Positions 1-6,523 are shown, numbered from the stretch's first letter. The stretch: DNA of 15,570 nt from Paracoccaceae bacterium (GCA_003564655.1 PXES01000357.1:1-15570); one strand, 5' to 3'. A program made the numbers and translations. Notes: generated by a model not told the origin, from the letters alone.

Positions 1-60
1 GCGCTGATCGCGGCGGCAGAGGCGACCAACGGCGAACAGGTGCGCCATGCAAAGGCTTGA
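1..60 (+). CDS. 3' end of an unidentified upstream gene (partial)
   Basis: Reading frame 1 is open from the window edge to a TGA at 58-60 and encodes the last 19 residues of a protein, ending ...EQVRHAKA. It overlaps the start of the next gene by 14 bp, a spacing typical of operon genes, so it is probably the upstream member of the SDR/ADH operon. The fragment is too short and carries no motif, so the product cannot be named. It could also be a chance open frame, since only 60 bases are visible. Confidence 0.5.
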   Translation, partial: ALIAAAEATNGEQVRHAKA

Positions 61-805
61 CGCGCTGTTTGATCTGGGCGGCCGCCGGGCGCTGATCACG
101 GGCGGCAATTCGGGGATCGGGCTGGCCATGGCGCGGGCGCTGGGGGCGCAGGGCGCGCAGTTGCATCTGGCCGCGCGCGACCGGGCGCGGCTGGAGGCGG
201 CGCGCGACGATCTGGCGGGCGACGGGCTGGAGGCCACGCTGCATCCGACCGACCTGACCGACCCCGACGCGCTGCGCGCGCTGGCCGGGGCGGCGGGCGC
301 GGTCGATATCCTCGTCAATGCCGCCGGGGTCAATCTGCGCGAGCCCTATCTGGCTGTGACGCCCGAAAACTTCGATCTGCACATGGCGCTGCATCTGCGC
401 GCGCCCTTTCTGCTGCTCCAGCATCTGGCGCCCGGCATGGCGGCGCGGGGCTGGGGGCGGGTGCTCAACCTCGCCTCGCTGCAATCGAGCCGCGCCTTTC
501 CCAATTCCGCGCCCTACGGCGCTGCAAAGGGCGGGATCGTGCAGCTGACCCGTGCGATGGCGCAGGAATTCTCGGGGCAGGGGATCACCTGCAACGCCAT
601 CGCGCCGGGCTTCTTTCCCACGCCGCTGACCGCCCCGGTCTTTGCCGATGCAGACCTGGCCGCCGCCAACGCCGCGCGCACGGCCATCGGGCGCAACGGG
701 GTGCTGGAGGATCTTTATGGCGCGACGATCTTCCTGTGCTCGGATGCGGCGGGCTATGTCACCGGGCAGACCCTGCATGTCGATGGGGGCTTCACGGCGA
801 AATGA
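47..805 (+). CDS. SDR-family NAD(P)-dependent oxidoreductase (gluconate 5-dehydrogenase-like)
   Basis: A classical short-chain dehydrogenase of 252 residues, the usual length. Seen: the dinucleotide-binding TGGNSGIG at residues 18-25, NAAG at 91-94, and the catalytic Ser144, Tyr157 and Lys161 in LAS...YGAAK. APGFFPTPLTAP at 186-197 and the C-terminal VDGG are as in the gluconate 5-dehydrogenase (IdnO) branch. The position normally held by the tetrad Asn (before Leu117) is His116. It should oxidise or reduce a secondary alcohol on a small polyol or hydroxy acid in the cytoplasm. The ATG at 47 lies inside the end of the upstream gene and the stop overlaps the next gene's region, so it is in an operon with the following dehydrogenase. 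Given the sulfolactate genes nearby it may be an HpsO-like dihydroxypropanesulfonate 2-dehydrogenase, but a sugar-acid substrate is equally possible. Confidence 0.85.
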   Translation: MQRLDALFDLGGRRALITGGNSGIGLAMARALGAQGAQLHLAARDRARLEAARDDLAGDGLEATLHPTDLTDPDALRALAGAAGAVDILVNAAGVNLREPYLAVTPENFDLHMALHLRAPFLLLQHLAPGMAARGWGRVLNLASLQSSRAFPNSAPYGAAKGGIVQLTRAMAQEFSGQGITCNAIAPGFFPTPLTAPVFADADLAAANAARTAIGRNGVLEDLYGATIFLCSDAAGYVTGQTLHVDGGFTAK

Positions 806-816
806 TGGAGGGGGTG

Positions 817-1815
817 ATGCGCGCACTTGTCTATACCGGGCCGAACAAGATGGTGCTGCGCGACCAGCCCGTGCCGGTGCCGGCGGCGGGCGAGGTTCTG
901 GTGCGCGTCGCGGATGTGGGCATCTGCGGCTCGGACATGCACGCCTATCACGGCCATGACGAGCGCCGCCCGCCGCCGTTGGTGCTGGGCCACGAGGCGG
1001 CGGGGGTCATCGCCGCAGGCCCGCGCACGGGCGAGCGCGTGGCGATCAACCCGCTGGTGGTGGACCCGGACTGCCCGGTGGCGCGCGCCGGGCGCCCGCA
1101 TCTCTCGCCCACGCGCGCGATCATCTCGATGCCGCCGCGCCCCGGGGCCTTCGCCGAATATGTCACCATCCCCGCGCGCAACCTGCTGCCCGTGCCCGAG
1201 GGGATGCGGCTGCGCGACGCGGCGCTAAGCGAGCCGGTGGCCGTCGCCTGGCACGCCATGCGTATCGGGCTGGAGCGGTTGGGCGAGGCGCGCCCGCGTG
1301 TGCTGGTGCAGGGGGGCGGGGCCATCGGGCTGGGCGCGGCGCTGGTCGCGCGGCATATGGGCGCCGCGCGCATCGACGTGGCCGAGCCCCATTCCGGCCG
1401 CCGCGCGCTTCTGGACGCGGAGCCGGGGATCACCGGCTTCGACCCGCAGGCGCATGACCCGGGCGAGAACGCCTATGATCTGATCATCGATGCAGTGGGC
1501 GCGGTTGCCACCCGGCAGGCGGCGTCACGACTGGTGCGCCCGGGCGGCGTGATCGTGCATGTGGGGCTGCTGCCGGGCCATGAGGGGTACGACATCCGCC
1601 GCGTCACGCTGCAGGAGATCACCATCACCGGCAGCTATTGCTACACGCCCGCGGATTTTGCCGCCGCTCTCGACGCGCTCGAGAAGGGGGCGCTGGGGGC
1701 GCTTGGCTGGGTCAGCACCCGCCCGCTGGAGGACGGCCCGCAGGCTTTCGCCGATCTGGATGCCGGCAATGTCTCTGCCGCCAAGATCGTCCTGTCGCTG
1801 GGACCGGAGGGGTAG
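817..1815 (+). CDS. Medium-chain (zinc-type) alcohol dehydrogenase lacking the structural zinc site
   Basis: A 332-residue MDR/GroES-fold dehydrogenase of the sorbitol/threonine/idonate dehydrogenase type. Seen: catalytic-zinc residues Cys37 (ICGSD), His59 and Glu60 (GHE), with Glu139 (SEP) as a further candidate ligand; Rossmann glycines GGGAIGLG at 166-173, with Glu190 and Arg195 where an NAD-preferring site would be. The structural-zinc lobe keeps the normal spacing, but three of the four cysteines are replaced (Asp83, Cys86, Ala89, Ser97). The frame is open upstream. I chose the ATG at 817 because the homologous sequence (MRALVYTG) begins there and GGAGGGG lies just upstream; the ATG at 802, overlapping the previous stop as ATGA, is the alternative. 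It is co-transcribed with the SDR. Substrate unknown; an HpsP-like or idonate-like role is inference. Confidence 0.85.
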   Translation: MRALVYTGPNKMVLRDQPVPVPAAGEVLVRVADVGICGSDMHAYHGHDERRPPPLVLGHEAAGVIAAGPRTGERVAINPLVVDPDCPVARAGRPHLSPTRAIISMPPRPGAFAEYVTIPARNLLPVPEGMRLRDAALSEPVAVAWHAMRIGLERLGEARPRVLVQGGGAIGLGAALVARHMGAARIDVAEPHSGRRALLDAEPGITGFDPQAHDPGENAYDLIIDAVGAVATRQAASRLVRPGGVIVHVGLLPGHEGYDIRRVTLQEITITGSYCYTPADFAAALDALEKGALGALGWVSTRPLEDGPQAFADLDAGNVSAAKIVLSLGPEG

Positions 1816-1845
1816 CGCCGGTCTGCCGCCGGGCGCGCCCGCGAA

Positions 1846-1897
1846 AAGCGCCCTCGGGCCGTGCCCACCCACCCACCCGCACGGCCCGAGGGCGCTT
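1846..1897. repeat. 52-bp hairpin element with G-quadruplex loop, copy 1 (probable bidirectional terminator)
   Basis: A perfect 19-bp inverted repeat (AAGCGCCCTCGGGCCGTGC at 1846-1864 pairs with 1879-1897) closes a 14-base loop of C-runs. With the last C of the left arm, 1864-1878 reads CCCACCCACCCACCC, so the minus strand carries GGGTGGGTGGGTGGG. It lies between the convergent ADH (stop 1815) and GntR (stop 1928) genes, where a terminator for both is expected. T-tracts are short (TTTT on the minus strand, TT on the plus). The whole 52 bp recurs identically at 6391-6442. Confidence 0.85.
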
Positions 1898-1927
1898 GAG
1901 GTTCCGCGTCACCGCATGCGTTTGGGC

Positions 1928-2653
1928 CTACACATCCGCCTTGTAATACAGGCTGTCCGTGCGGACGCGCGACAGGCGCAGCTCGATCGGGGCGGCGTTG
2001 TAATCCAGCGCCAGGCGCGTGATCTCCAGAAGCGGTGTGCCCGGCGTCACGCCCAGTTCGTGCGCGCAGACCGGATCGGCGGCAATGGCGCGCAACGTCT
2101 CCTGCGCGCGGTGGACGGTGGCGCCGAACTCGGTCTGATAGAGCTGATAGAGCGTGTTGGGCAGGATTTCGGGGGCGTGTTCCAGCCGCGCGAAACGCGT
2201 GGCGTCAAGCAGGATATGCTCATGCAGGATCGGCACCCCATCCACTTCGCGCACCCGCGTGATGCGGATCAGCGCAGCTCCGGCGGCAAGGCCCAGCCGC
2301 GCCGCATCGTCCGGTGCCGCGGCCTCGACCGTGCGGGACAGCACGCGGCTTTCGGGGCGCATGACGCTGCCATCGCGGTGGCGCAGATTGAAGAAGCGGA
2401 ACAGAACCGCATCGCTGTCATGGCTGGCCACGACCGTGCCCTTGCCCTGGCGGCGCTGCACCACCCCTTCGGCGGCGAGATCCAGCAACGCCTTGCGCAG
2501 CGTGCCCACCGCGACGCCATAATCCTGCGCCAAACGCGTCTCGGGCGGCAGATAGGTGCCGGGCGGCCACTCGCCCCCCTCGATGCGCGCCATCATCAGG
2601 TCGCGCAATTGCCGGTGCAGCGGCTGAGAGACAGGGCGGTCAGTCATTTGCAT
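1928..2653 (-). CDS. GntR-family transcriptional regulator, HutC/UTRA subfamily
   Basis: A 241-residue regulator. An N-terminal winged helix-turn-helix (about residues 8-78, with PPETRLAQDYGVAVGTLRKA typical of GntR) is followed by a UTRA effector-binding domain (about 95-238, with TRVREVDGVP and LPNTLYQLYQTEFG). The family binds a small metabolite and releases an operator. It is divergent from comC-suyAB-suyZ across a 100-bp AT-rich gap holding a perfect 14-bp palindrome, so it most likely represses that operon and itself. The effector is probably sulfolactate or a related sulfonate (inference). I see no clear Shine-Dalgarno before either ATG (2653 or 2647). It converges on the ADH gene across the hairpin element. 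Confidence 0.9.
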   Translation of the reverse strand: MQMTDRPVSQPLHRQLRDLMMARIEGGEWPPGTYLPPETRLAQDYGVAVGTLRKALLDLAAEGVVQRRQGKGTVVASHDSDAVLFRFFNLRHRDGSVMRPESRVLSRTVEAAAPDDAARLGLAAGAALIRITRVREVDGVPILHEHILLDATRFARLEHAPEILPNTLYQLYQTEFGATVHRAQETLRAIAADPVCAHELGVTPGTPLLEITRLALDYNAAPIELRLSRVRTDSLYYKADV

Positions 2654-2691
2654 GGCAATTTGAAACAGAAATCATGGCGGGACAATCCAAC

Positions 2692-2721
2692 TTGACGGTG
2701 CTCTATTATATAAACTATATA
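2692..2721 (+). promoter_or_regulatory. Putative comC-suyABZ promoter
   Basis: TTGACG at 2692-2697 matches a -35 hexamer, and TATATA at 2716-2721 lies 18 bp downstream as a -10. This is an AT-rich island in an otherwise GC-rich window, 33 bp before the comC start codon, and the -10 falls inside the palindrome at 2712-2725. Confidence 0.5.
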
Positions 2722-2731
2722 GTTTTGTAAG
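2705..2731 (-). promoter_or_regulatory. Putative divergent promoter of the GntR gene
   Basis: On the minus strand a perfect TATAAT (plus 2710-2705) is preceded by CTTACA (plus 2731-2726) with a short 15-bp spacer. The 14-bp palindrome occupies almost exactly that spacer, which would allow autorepression. The short spacer makes this call tentative. Confidence 0.4.
2712..2725. promoter_or_regulatory. Palindromic operator candidate for the GntR regulator
   Basis: AAACTATATAGTTT is a perfect 14-bp palindrome between the divergent regulator and comC. GntR-family dimers bind short AT-centred palindromes of this size. It overlaps the predicted -10 of the plus promoter and the spacer of the minus promoter, the expected geometry for repression in both directions. 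Confidence 0.6.
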
Positions 2732-2753
2732 CGAAGGGAAGGGAATCATCTGC

Positions 2754-3761
2754 ATGTCCAGCGTCGCGCTTACCCCGTTGCAGGCAGAGGAACTGGCCGC
2801 ACAGGCCTTCGTCGCTGCGGGTATGACGGCTGAGCTGGCGCGCCCCGCTGCGCGCGCGCTGGTCATGGCCGAGCGTGAGGGGCTGCCCTCGCACGGGCTG
2901 GCGCGGGTGCCGTTCTATGCCGCCCAGATGCGCGCGGGCAAGGTGCGCGCGGAGGCTGTCCCGGAGCTCACACGCGACGGGGCGGTGATCCGGGTCAATG
3001 CCGGTTTCGGGCTGGCCTTTGCCGCCATCGCTGCCGGGGCAGAGGCCGCGCGCGATGTGGCGCGCGACCTGGGCGTGGCGGTGGTCAGCATCACCCATTC
3101 GCATCATTTCGGGGTCGCCGGGCAGGCGGTCGAACCTTTTGCGCGCGCAGGGCTGATCGCACTCGCGATGGCCAATGCGCCTGCGGCCATCGCGCCGTGG
3201 GGCGGCAAGCGCGCTCTCTATGGCACCAACCCCATCGCCTTTGCCTGCCCGCGTGCGCAAGGCGCTCCGCTGCTGATCGACCTCTCGCTCAGCCATGTCG
3301 CGCGCGGCAAGGTGATGCTGGCGCAAAAGGCGGGTCAGCCCATCCCCGAAGGCTGGGCGCTTGATGCGCAGGGCAATCCGACCACCGACGCCGATGCCGC
3401 GATGGCGGGCACGATGCTCCCCTCGGGCGGGGCCAAGGGCGCGGCGCTGGCGCTGATGGTCGAATTGCTGACCGCCGGGCTGGCCGGGGCGAGTTTCGCC
3501 TTTCAGGCCAGTTCGCTCTTCGACGACAATGGGCCGCCGCCCGATCTGGCGCATGTCATCCTGGTGCTGGACCCGGCGCGCTTTGCCCCCGGCTTCACGG
3601 ACCGCGCCGAGGCGATCTTCGCCGCCATCGAGGCGCAGGATGGCGCGCGCCTGCCCGGGGCGCGCCGCTTTGCCGAGCGCGCCGCGCGCGCCGACACCAT
3701 CGAGATTCCGCAACCGCTTCACGACACGCTGACGGGCTTGGCCCGGGGCGTATCCGGTTAA
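2754..3761 (+). CDS. comC: Ldh2/malate dehydrogenase-family oxidoreductase, probable (R)-sulfolactate dehydrogenase ComC
   Basis: A 335-residue member of the malate/L-lactate dehydrogenase 2 family (PF02615 type, not the Rossmann type), full length. Seen: LPSHGLARV with Ser46-His47, HSHHFG with the family's catalytic His at 118, YGTNPIAF at 156-163, and MLPSGGAKG near 221-229. In sulfonate degraders this family supplies ComC, which interconverts 3-sulfopyruvate and (R)-sulfolactate with NAD(P). The assignment rests on position: it is the first gene of the suyAB operon, 18 bp ahead of suyA. The ATG at 2754 follows a purine-rich ribosome-binding site (AAGGGAAGGGA, 2735-2744 region). A related malate, lactate or imine-reductase activity cannot be excluded from sequence alone. 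Confidence 0.8.
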   Translation: MSSVALTPLQAEELAAQAFVAAGMTAELARPAARALVMAEREGLPSHGLARVPFYAAQMRAGKVRAEAVPELTRDGAVIRVNAGFGLAFAAIAAGAEAARDVARDLGVAVVSITHSHHFGVAGQAVEPFARAGLIALAMANAPAAIAPWGGKRALYGTNPIAFACPRAQGAPLLIDLSLSHVARGKVMLAQKAGQPIPEGWALDAQGNPTTDADAAMAGTMLPSGGAKGAALALMVELLTAGLAGASFAFQASSLFDDNGPPPDLAHVILVLDPARFAPGFTDRAEAIFAAIEAQDGARLPGARRFAERAARADTIEIPQPLHDTLTGLARGVSG

Positions 3762-3778
3762 TCCAGAGGGGGACGACC

Positions 3779-4075
3779 ATGACCGCAAACACCCATCCGC
3801 AACTGCTTGTCCACGACAAGGCCGACAATGTCGGTGTCGTCGTGGTCGAGGGGCTGAGCGCCGGCACCGACATGCTGTGTGTCTGCACCGAGGACAACAG
3901 CGATTTCCGCCTGACCGCCAAGGCCGACATTCCCATCGGCCACAAGGCCGCGCTGACCGCGCTGCAGCAAGGCGATACCGTCATCAAATATGGCGAGGAT
4001 ATCGGCAAGATGGTGGGCGCCGCAGAGGTTGGCGGCCATGTCCACACCCACAATCTGAAAACCAAACGCTGGTAA
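3779..4075 (+). CDS. suyA: (R)-sulfolactate sulfo-lyase, small subunit SuyA
   Basis: A 98-residue protein with the UxaA N-terminal (SAF-type) domain. Seen: the ADIPIGHKAAL segment at 49-59 and the C-terminal GGHVHTHN at 85-92, as in the small subunit of altronate dehydratase and its sulfolactate-specific relative. SuyA pairs with SuyB to eliminate sulfite from (R)-3-sulfolactate, giving pyruvate, in the cytoplasm. A separate small subunit directly followed by a large UxaA-type subunit, behind a ComC-like gene and ahead of a YeiH-type exporter, is the known sulfolactate arrangement (Paracoccus, Ruegeria). A GAGGGGG Shine-Dalgarno precedes the ATG. An altronate dehydratase subunit is the alternative, but the neighbours argue against it. 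Confidence 0.92.
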   Translation: MTANTHPQLLVHDKADNVGVVVVEGLSAGTDMLCVCTEDNSDFRLTAKADIPIGHKAALTALQQGDTVIKYGEDIGKMVGAAEVGGHVHTHNLKTKRW

Positions 4076-4088
4076 GGGGGCGCAACCG

Positions 4089-5270
4089 ATGGCATTCGAT
4101 TTCACGCAAGAGACCGTCAAGGCATGGCGCCGCGAGAATGGCCGCGTCGGCGTGCGCAACCATGTGCTGATCCTGCCGGTGGACGATATCTCCAACGCCG
4201 CTTGTGAGGCTGTGGCCAACAACGTCAAGGGCACCATGGCGATCCCGCATGCTTACGGGCGGTTGCAGTTCGGCGCGGATCTGGACCTGCATTTCCGCAC
4301 CATCATCGGCACGGGCGCCAACCCGAATGTTGCGGCCGTGGTCGTGATCGGGATCGAGCCCGAATGGACCAAGACGGTGGTCGACGGCATCGCCGCAACC
4401 GGCAAACCCGTCGAAGGCTTCTGGATCGAGCAGAACGGCGATTTCGAGACGATCCGCCGGGCAAGCTGGAAGGCCAAGGAATTCGTCCATTGGGCGACCG
4501 AGCTTCAGAAGGAAGACTGCCCGCTGACCGATCTGTGGGTTTCGACCAAATGCGGCGAGTCCGACACCACGACGGGGCTCTCCTCGTGCCCGACTGTGGG
4601 TAACATGTATGACAAGCTGCTGCCCCATGGCCTTTACGGTGTGTTCGGCGAGACGTCCGAGATCACCGGGGCCGAGCATATCTGCGAAAAGCGCGCTGCC
4701 AACCCCGAGGCCGCGGCGAAGTTCCGCAAGACATGGCAGGCCTATACCGATGACGTGATCGAGGCGCACAAGACCTCGGACCTGTCCGACAGTCAGCCCA
4801 CGAAGGGCAATATCCTGGGCGGGCTGACCACGATCGAGGAAAAGGCGCTGGGCAACCTCGAAAAGATCGGGCGCACCAGCAGCTATATCGATGTGCTGGA
4901 ACCGGCCGAGGCGCCCGAAAAGGGCAGGGGGCTGTATTTCATGGACACCTCGTCGGCGGCAGCGGAATGCGTGACGCTGATGGCGGCGGCGGGCTATGTG
5001 ATCCACACCTTCCCCACCGGGCAGGGCAATGTGGTCGGCAACCCGATCGTGCCGGTGATCAAGATTTCGGGCAACCCGCGCACGCTGCGCACCATGTCGG
5101 AGCATATCGATGTCGATGTGACCGGCGTGCTGCGCCGCGACATGACCATCGACCAGGCGGGCGACGCGCTGATCGAGATGATCCGGCGCACCGCCAATGG
5201 CCGGTTGACGGCGGCCGAGGCGCTGGGGCATCGCGAATTCTCGATGACCAAGCTCTACCGCTCGGCGTAA
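4089..5270 (+). CDS. suyB: (R)-sulfolactate sulfo-lyase, large subunit SuyB
   Basis: The 393-residue catalytic subunit of the UxaA/altronate dehydratase C-terminal family, full length, starting 13 bp after suyA behind a purine-rich AAGGGGG. Seen: GRVGVRNHVLILP at 18-30, conserved in the family; WVSTKCGESDTTTGLSSCPT around 150-169 with Cys155 and Cys167, candidates for the active-site metal region; GLYFMDTSSAAAE near 281-293; and PTGQGNVVGNP at 309-319. With SuyA it cleaves the C-S bond of (R)-sulfolactate to pyruvate plus sulfite. Pyruvate enters central metabolism and sulfite must be oxidised; no sulfite dehydrogenase is in the window. The tail (HREFSMTKLYRSA) is typical of the family. Confidence 0.93.
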   Translation: MAFDFTQETVKAWRRENGRVGVRNHVLILPVDDISNAACEAVANNVKGTMAIPHAYGRLQFGADLDLHFRTIIGTGANPNVAAVVVIGIEPEWTKTVVDGIAATGKPVEGFWIEQNGDFETIRRASWKAKEFVHWATELQKEDCPLTDLWVSTKCGESDTTTGLSSCPTVGNMYDKLLPHGLYGVFGETSEITGAEHICEKRAANPEAAAKFRKTWQAYTDDVIEAHKTSDLSDSQPTKGNILGGLTTIEEKALGNLEKIGRTSSYIDVLEPAEAPEKGRGLYFMDTSSAAAECVTLMAAAGYVIHTFPTGQGNVVGNPIVPVIKISGNPRTLRTMSEHIDVDVTGVLRRDMTIDQAGDALIEMIRRTANGRLTAAEALGHREFSMTKLYRSA

Positions 5271-5291
5271 CCGCCGCAGGAGATCGCACCT

Positions 5292-5321
5292 GGACGGGCG
5301 GGCCGCCTGGCCTGCCCGTCC
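5292..5321. promoter_or_regulatory. Strong intercistronic hairpin between suyB and suyZ
   Basis: Bases 5292-5304 pair with 5309-5321: a 13-bp GC-rich stem with a single G.U pair and a GCCT loop. It lies in the 72-bp gap between suyB and the exporter gene. No T-tract follows, so it is more likely an mRNA stability or processing hairpin, or a partial attenuator, than a full terminator. It would let suyZ be expressed differently from suyAB. Confidence 0.6.
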
Positions 5322-5342
5322 GGTCGTGACAAGGCCGCACAC

Positions 5343-6347
5343 ATGATCACACGCGCACGCACTGCCCTTGCCCCGCTGGCGCCGGGGCTGTTGCTCGCCG
5401 CGACCATCGCCGCCGCGGCGGGGTTTCTGGGCGCGCAATACGACGCACCCGTGATGCTGTTCGCGCTGCTGCTGGGGATGGCGTTCAATTTCCTGCACGA
5501 AGACGGACCCTGCCGCGCGGGCATCGACTTTGCCGCGAAATTCGTGCTGCGGCTGGGGGTCGGGCTGTTGGGGATCCGCATCGCGCTGGAGGATCTGGCG
5601 CAGATCGGGCTGTCGGGCGCGGGCCTTCTGGTCGGGCTGATCGGCGCGACCATCGCCACAGGCTTTCTCGCCGCGCCGCTGTTTCGCCGCCAGTGGCGCT
5701 TTGCCCTGCTCACGGGCGGGGCGGTGGCGATCTGCGGGGCCTCGGCCGCGCTGGCGATTGCCGCTGTCATCCCGCATAACGACAAGACCGAGCGCAACAC
5801 TCTTTTCACCGTGATTGCCGTCACGGCGCTGTCGACCATCGCGATGGTGCTCTACCCGCTGCTGTTTCAGATGCTGGATTTCTCGGAGACGCAGCAGGGC
5901 TTTCTGATCGGGGCGACGATCCATGATGTCGCGCAGGTGGTGGGCGCCGGGTTCTCCGTCTCGGACAGCGCGGGCGAGGTCGCGACCGTCACCAAGCTGT
6001 TTCGTGTGGCCATGCTGCCGGTGGTGCTGATCGCCGTGGTGCTGACGCTGCGCCTGACCGGCGCGGGGCGGGGCGCGGGGCGCATTCCGCTGCTGCCGTG
6101 GTTCATGCTGCTGTTTATCGCGCTGGTGCTGCTCGGCAGCGTCGCGGATCTGCCCGGCCCGCTGGTGACGCAGATCGACACCTTCTCGCGCGCCTGCCTG
6201 ATCACGGCGATTGCCGCGCTCGGGGTCAAGACCTCGCTGCGCGCCCTCAGCACGGTCGGGGGCGGGCATCTGGCCATCGTGGTGCTCGAGACGCTGGCGC
6301 TGCTGGCCTTCGCGACGGGTGCGGTGATGCTGCTGGATCTGCTCTGA
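5343..6347 (+). CDS. suyZ: Putative sulfate exporter, YeiH/UPF0324 family (SuyZ)
   Basis: A 334-residue polytopic inner-membrane protein made almost entirely of hydrophobic helices (about ten predicted by eye). Family signatures seen: GGAVAICGASAALA at 135-148, GATIHDVAQVVGAG at 190-203, TVTKLFRV at 225-231 and LGVKTSL near 303-309. In sulfonate degraders the family member beside suyAB is SuyZ, proposed to export the sulfate formed after sulfite oxidation. Here it is the last gene of comC-suyA-suyB-suyZ, separated from suyB by a strong hairpin. The ATG at 5343 has only a weak Shine-Dalgarno (AAGG at 5331-5334). Transport of sulfate rather than sulfite or another anion is inferred from the family and context. 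Confidence 0.85.
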   Translation: MITRARTALAPLAPGLLLAATIAAAAGFLGAQYDAPVMLFALLLGMAFNFLHEDGPCRAGIDFAAKFVLRLGVGLLGIRIALEDLAQIGLSGAGLLVGLIGATIATGFLAAPLFRRQWRFALLTGGAVAICGASAALAIAAVIPHNDKTERNTLFTVIAVTALSTIAMVLYPLLFQMLDFSETQQGFLIGATIHDVAQVVGAGFSVSDSAGEVATVTKLFRVAMLPVVLIAVVLTLRLTGAGRGAGRIPLLPWFMLLFIALVLLGSVADLPGPLVTQIDTFSRACLITAIAALGVKTSLRALSTVGGGHLAIVVLETLALLAFATGAVMLLDLL

Positions 6348-6390
6348 GACGGGCTCTGGCCGGTCCACAGGTTTCGCGCAGATCGCCGAC

Positions 6391-6442
6391 AAGCGCCCTC
6401 GGGCCGTGCCCACCCACCCACCCGCACGGCCCGAGGGCGCTT
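6391..6442. repeat. 52-bp hairpin element with G-quadruplex loop, copy 2 (probable bidirectional terminator)
   Basis: Identical over all 52 bases to the element at 1846-1897: 19-bp arms at 6391-6409 and 6424-6442, with the C-run loop between them. It lies between convergent suyZ (stop 6347) and the usp gene (stop 6567). A TTT follows the right arm on the plus strand. The flanks differ from copy 1, so the repeat unit is exactly the hairpin. Confidence 0.85.
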
Positions 6443-6523
6443 TCAGGCCAGTCGCGTGGGCCGGGATTCCCTGTCCCGATGCGCCTGATCAGGTGGGCAC
6501 CGTCTGAGCCCGGCTCGGGCAGA

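Noticed and set aside
736..816. Upstream extension of the zinc-type dehydrogenase frame into the SDR gene
   Set aside because: The extra residues are the SDR gene read out of frame. Homology and a strong Shine-Dalgarno support the start at 817.
1864..1878. CCCA repeats read as a microsatellite or as the start of a CRISPR-like array
   Set aside because: The run is the loop of a perfect hairpin, has fixed length in both copies, and there are no spaced repeats around it.
3779..5270. SuyA/SuyB read as altronate dehydratase subunits
   Set aside because: The family is shared, but the separate small subunit with a ComC-like gene before and a YeiH-type exporter after is the sulfolactate arrangement, and no uronate genes are present.
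3984..6413. Long minus-strand open frame (about 800 codons) opposite suyA, suyB and suyZ
   Set aside because: It is a low-complexity Arg/Gln/His/Asp-rich translation typical of the antisense of GC-rich genes, it spans three well-supported genes, and its start lies inside the hairpin element.
1846..6442. The two identical 52-bp copies read as ends of a composite transposon carrying GntR-comC-suyABZ
   Set aside because: No transposase or integrase lies between them, no target-site duplication flanks the pair, and their place at convergent junctions is better explained by a terminator or REP-like role. Kept only as a possible recombination substrate.
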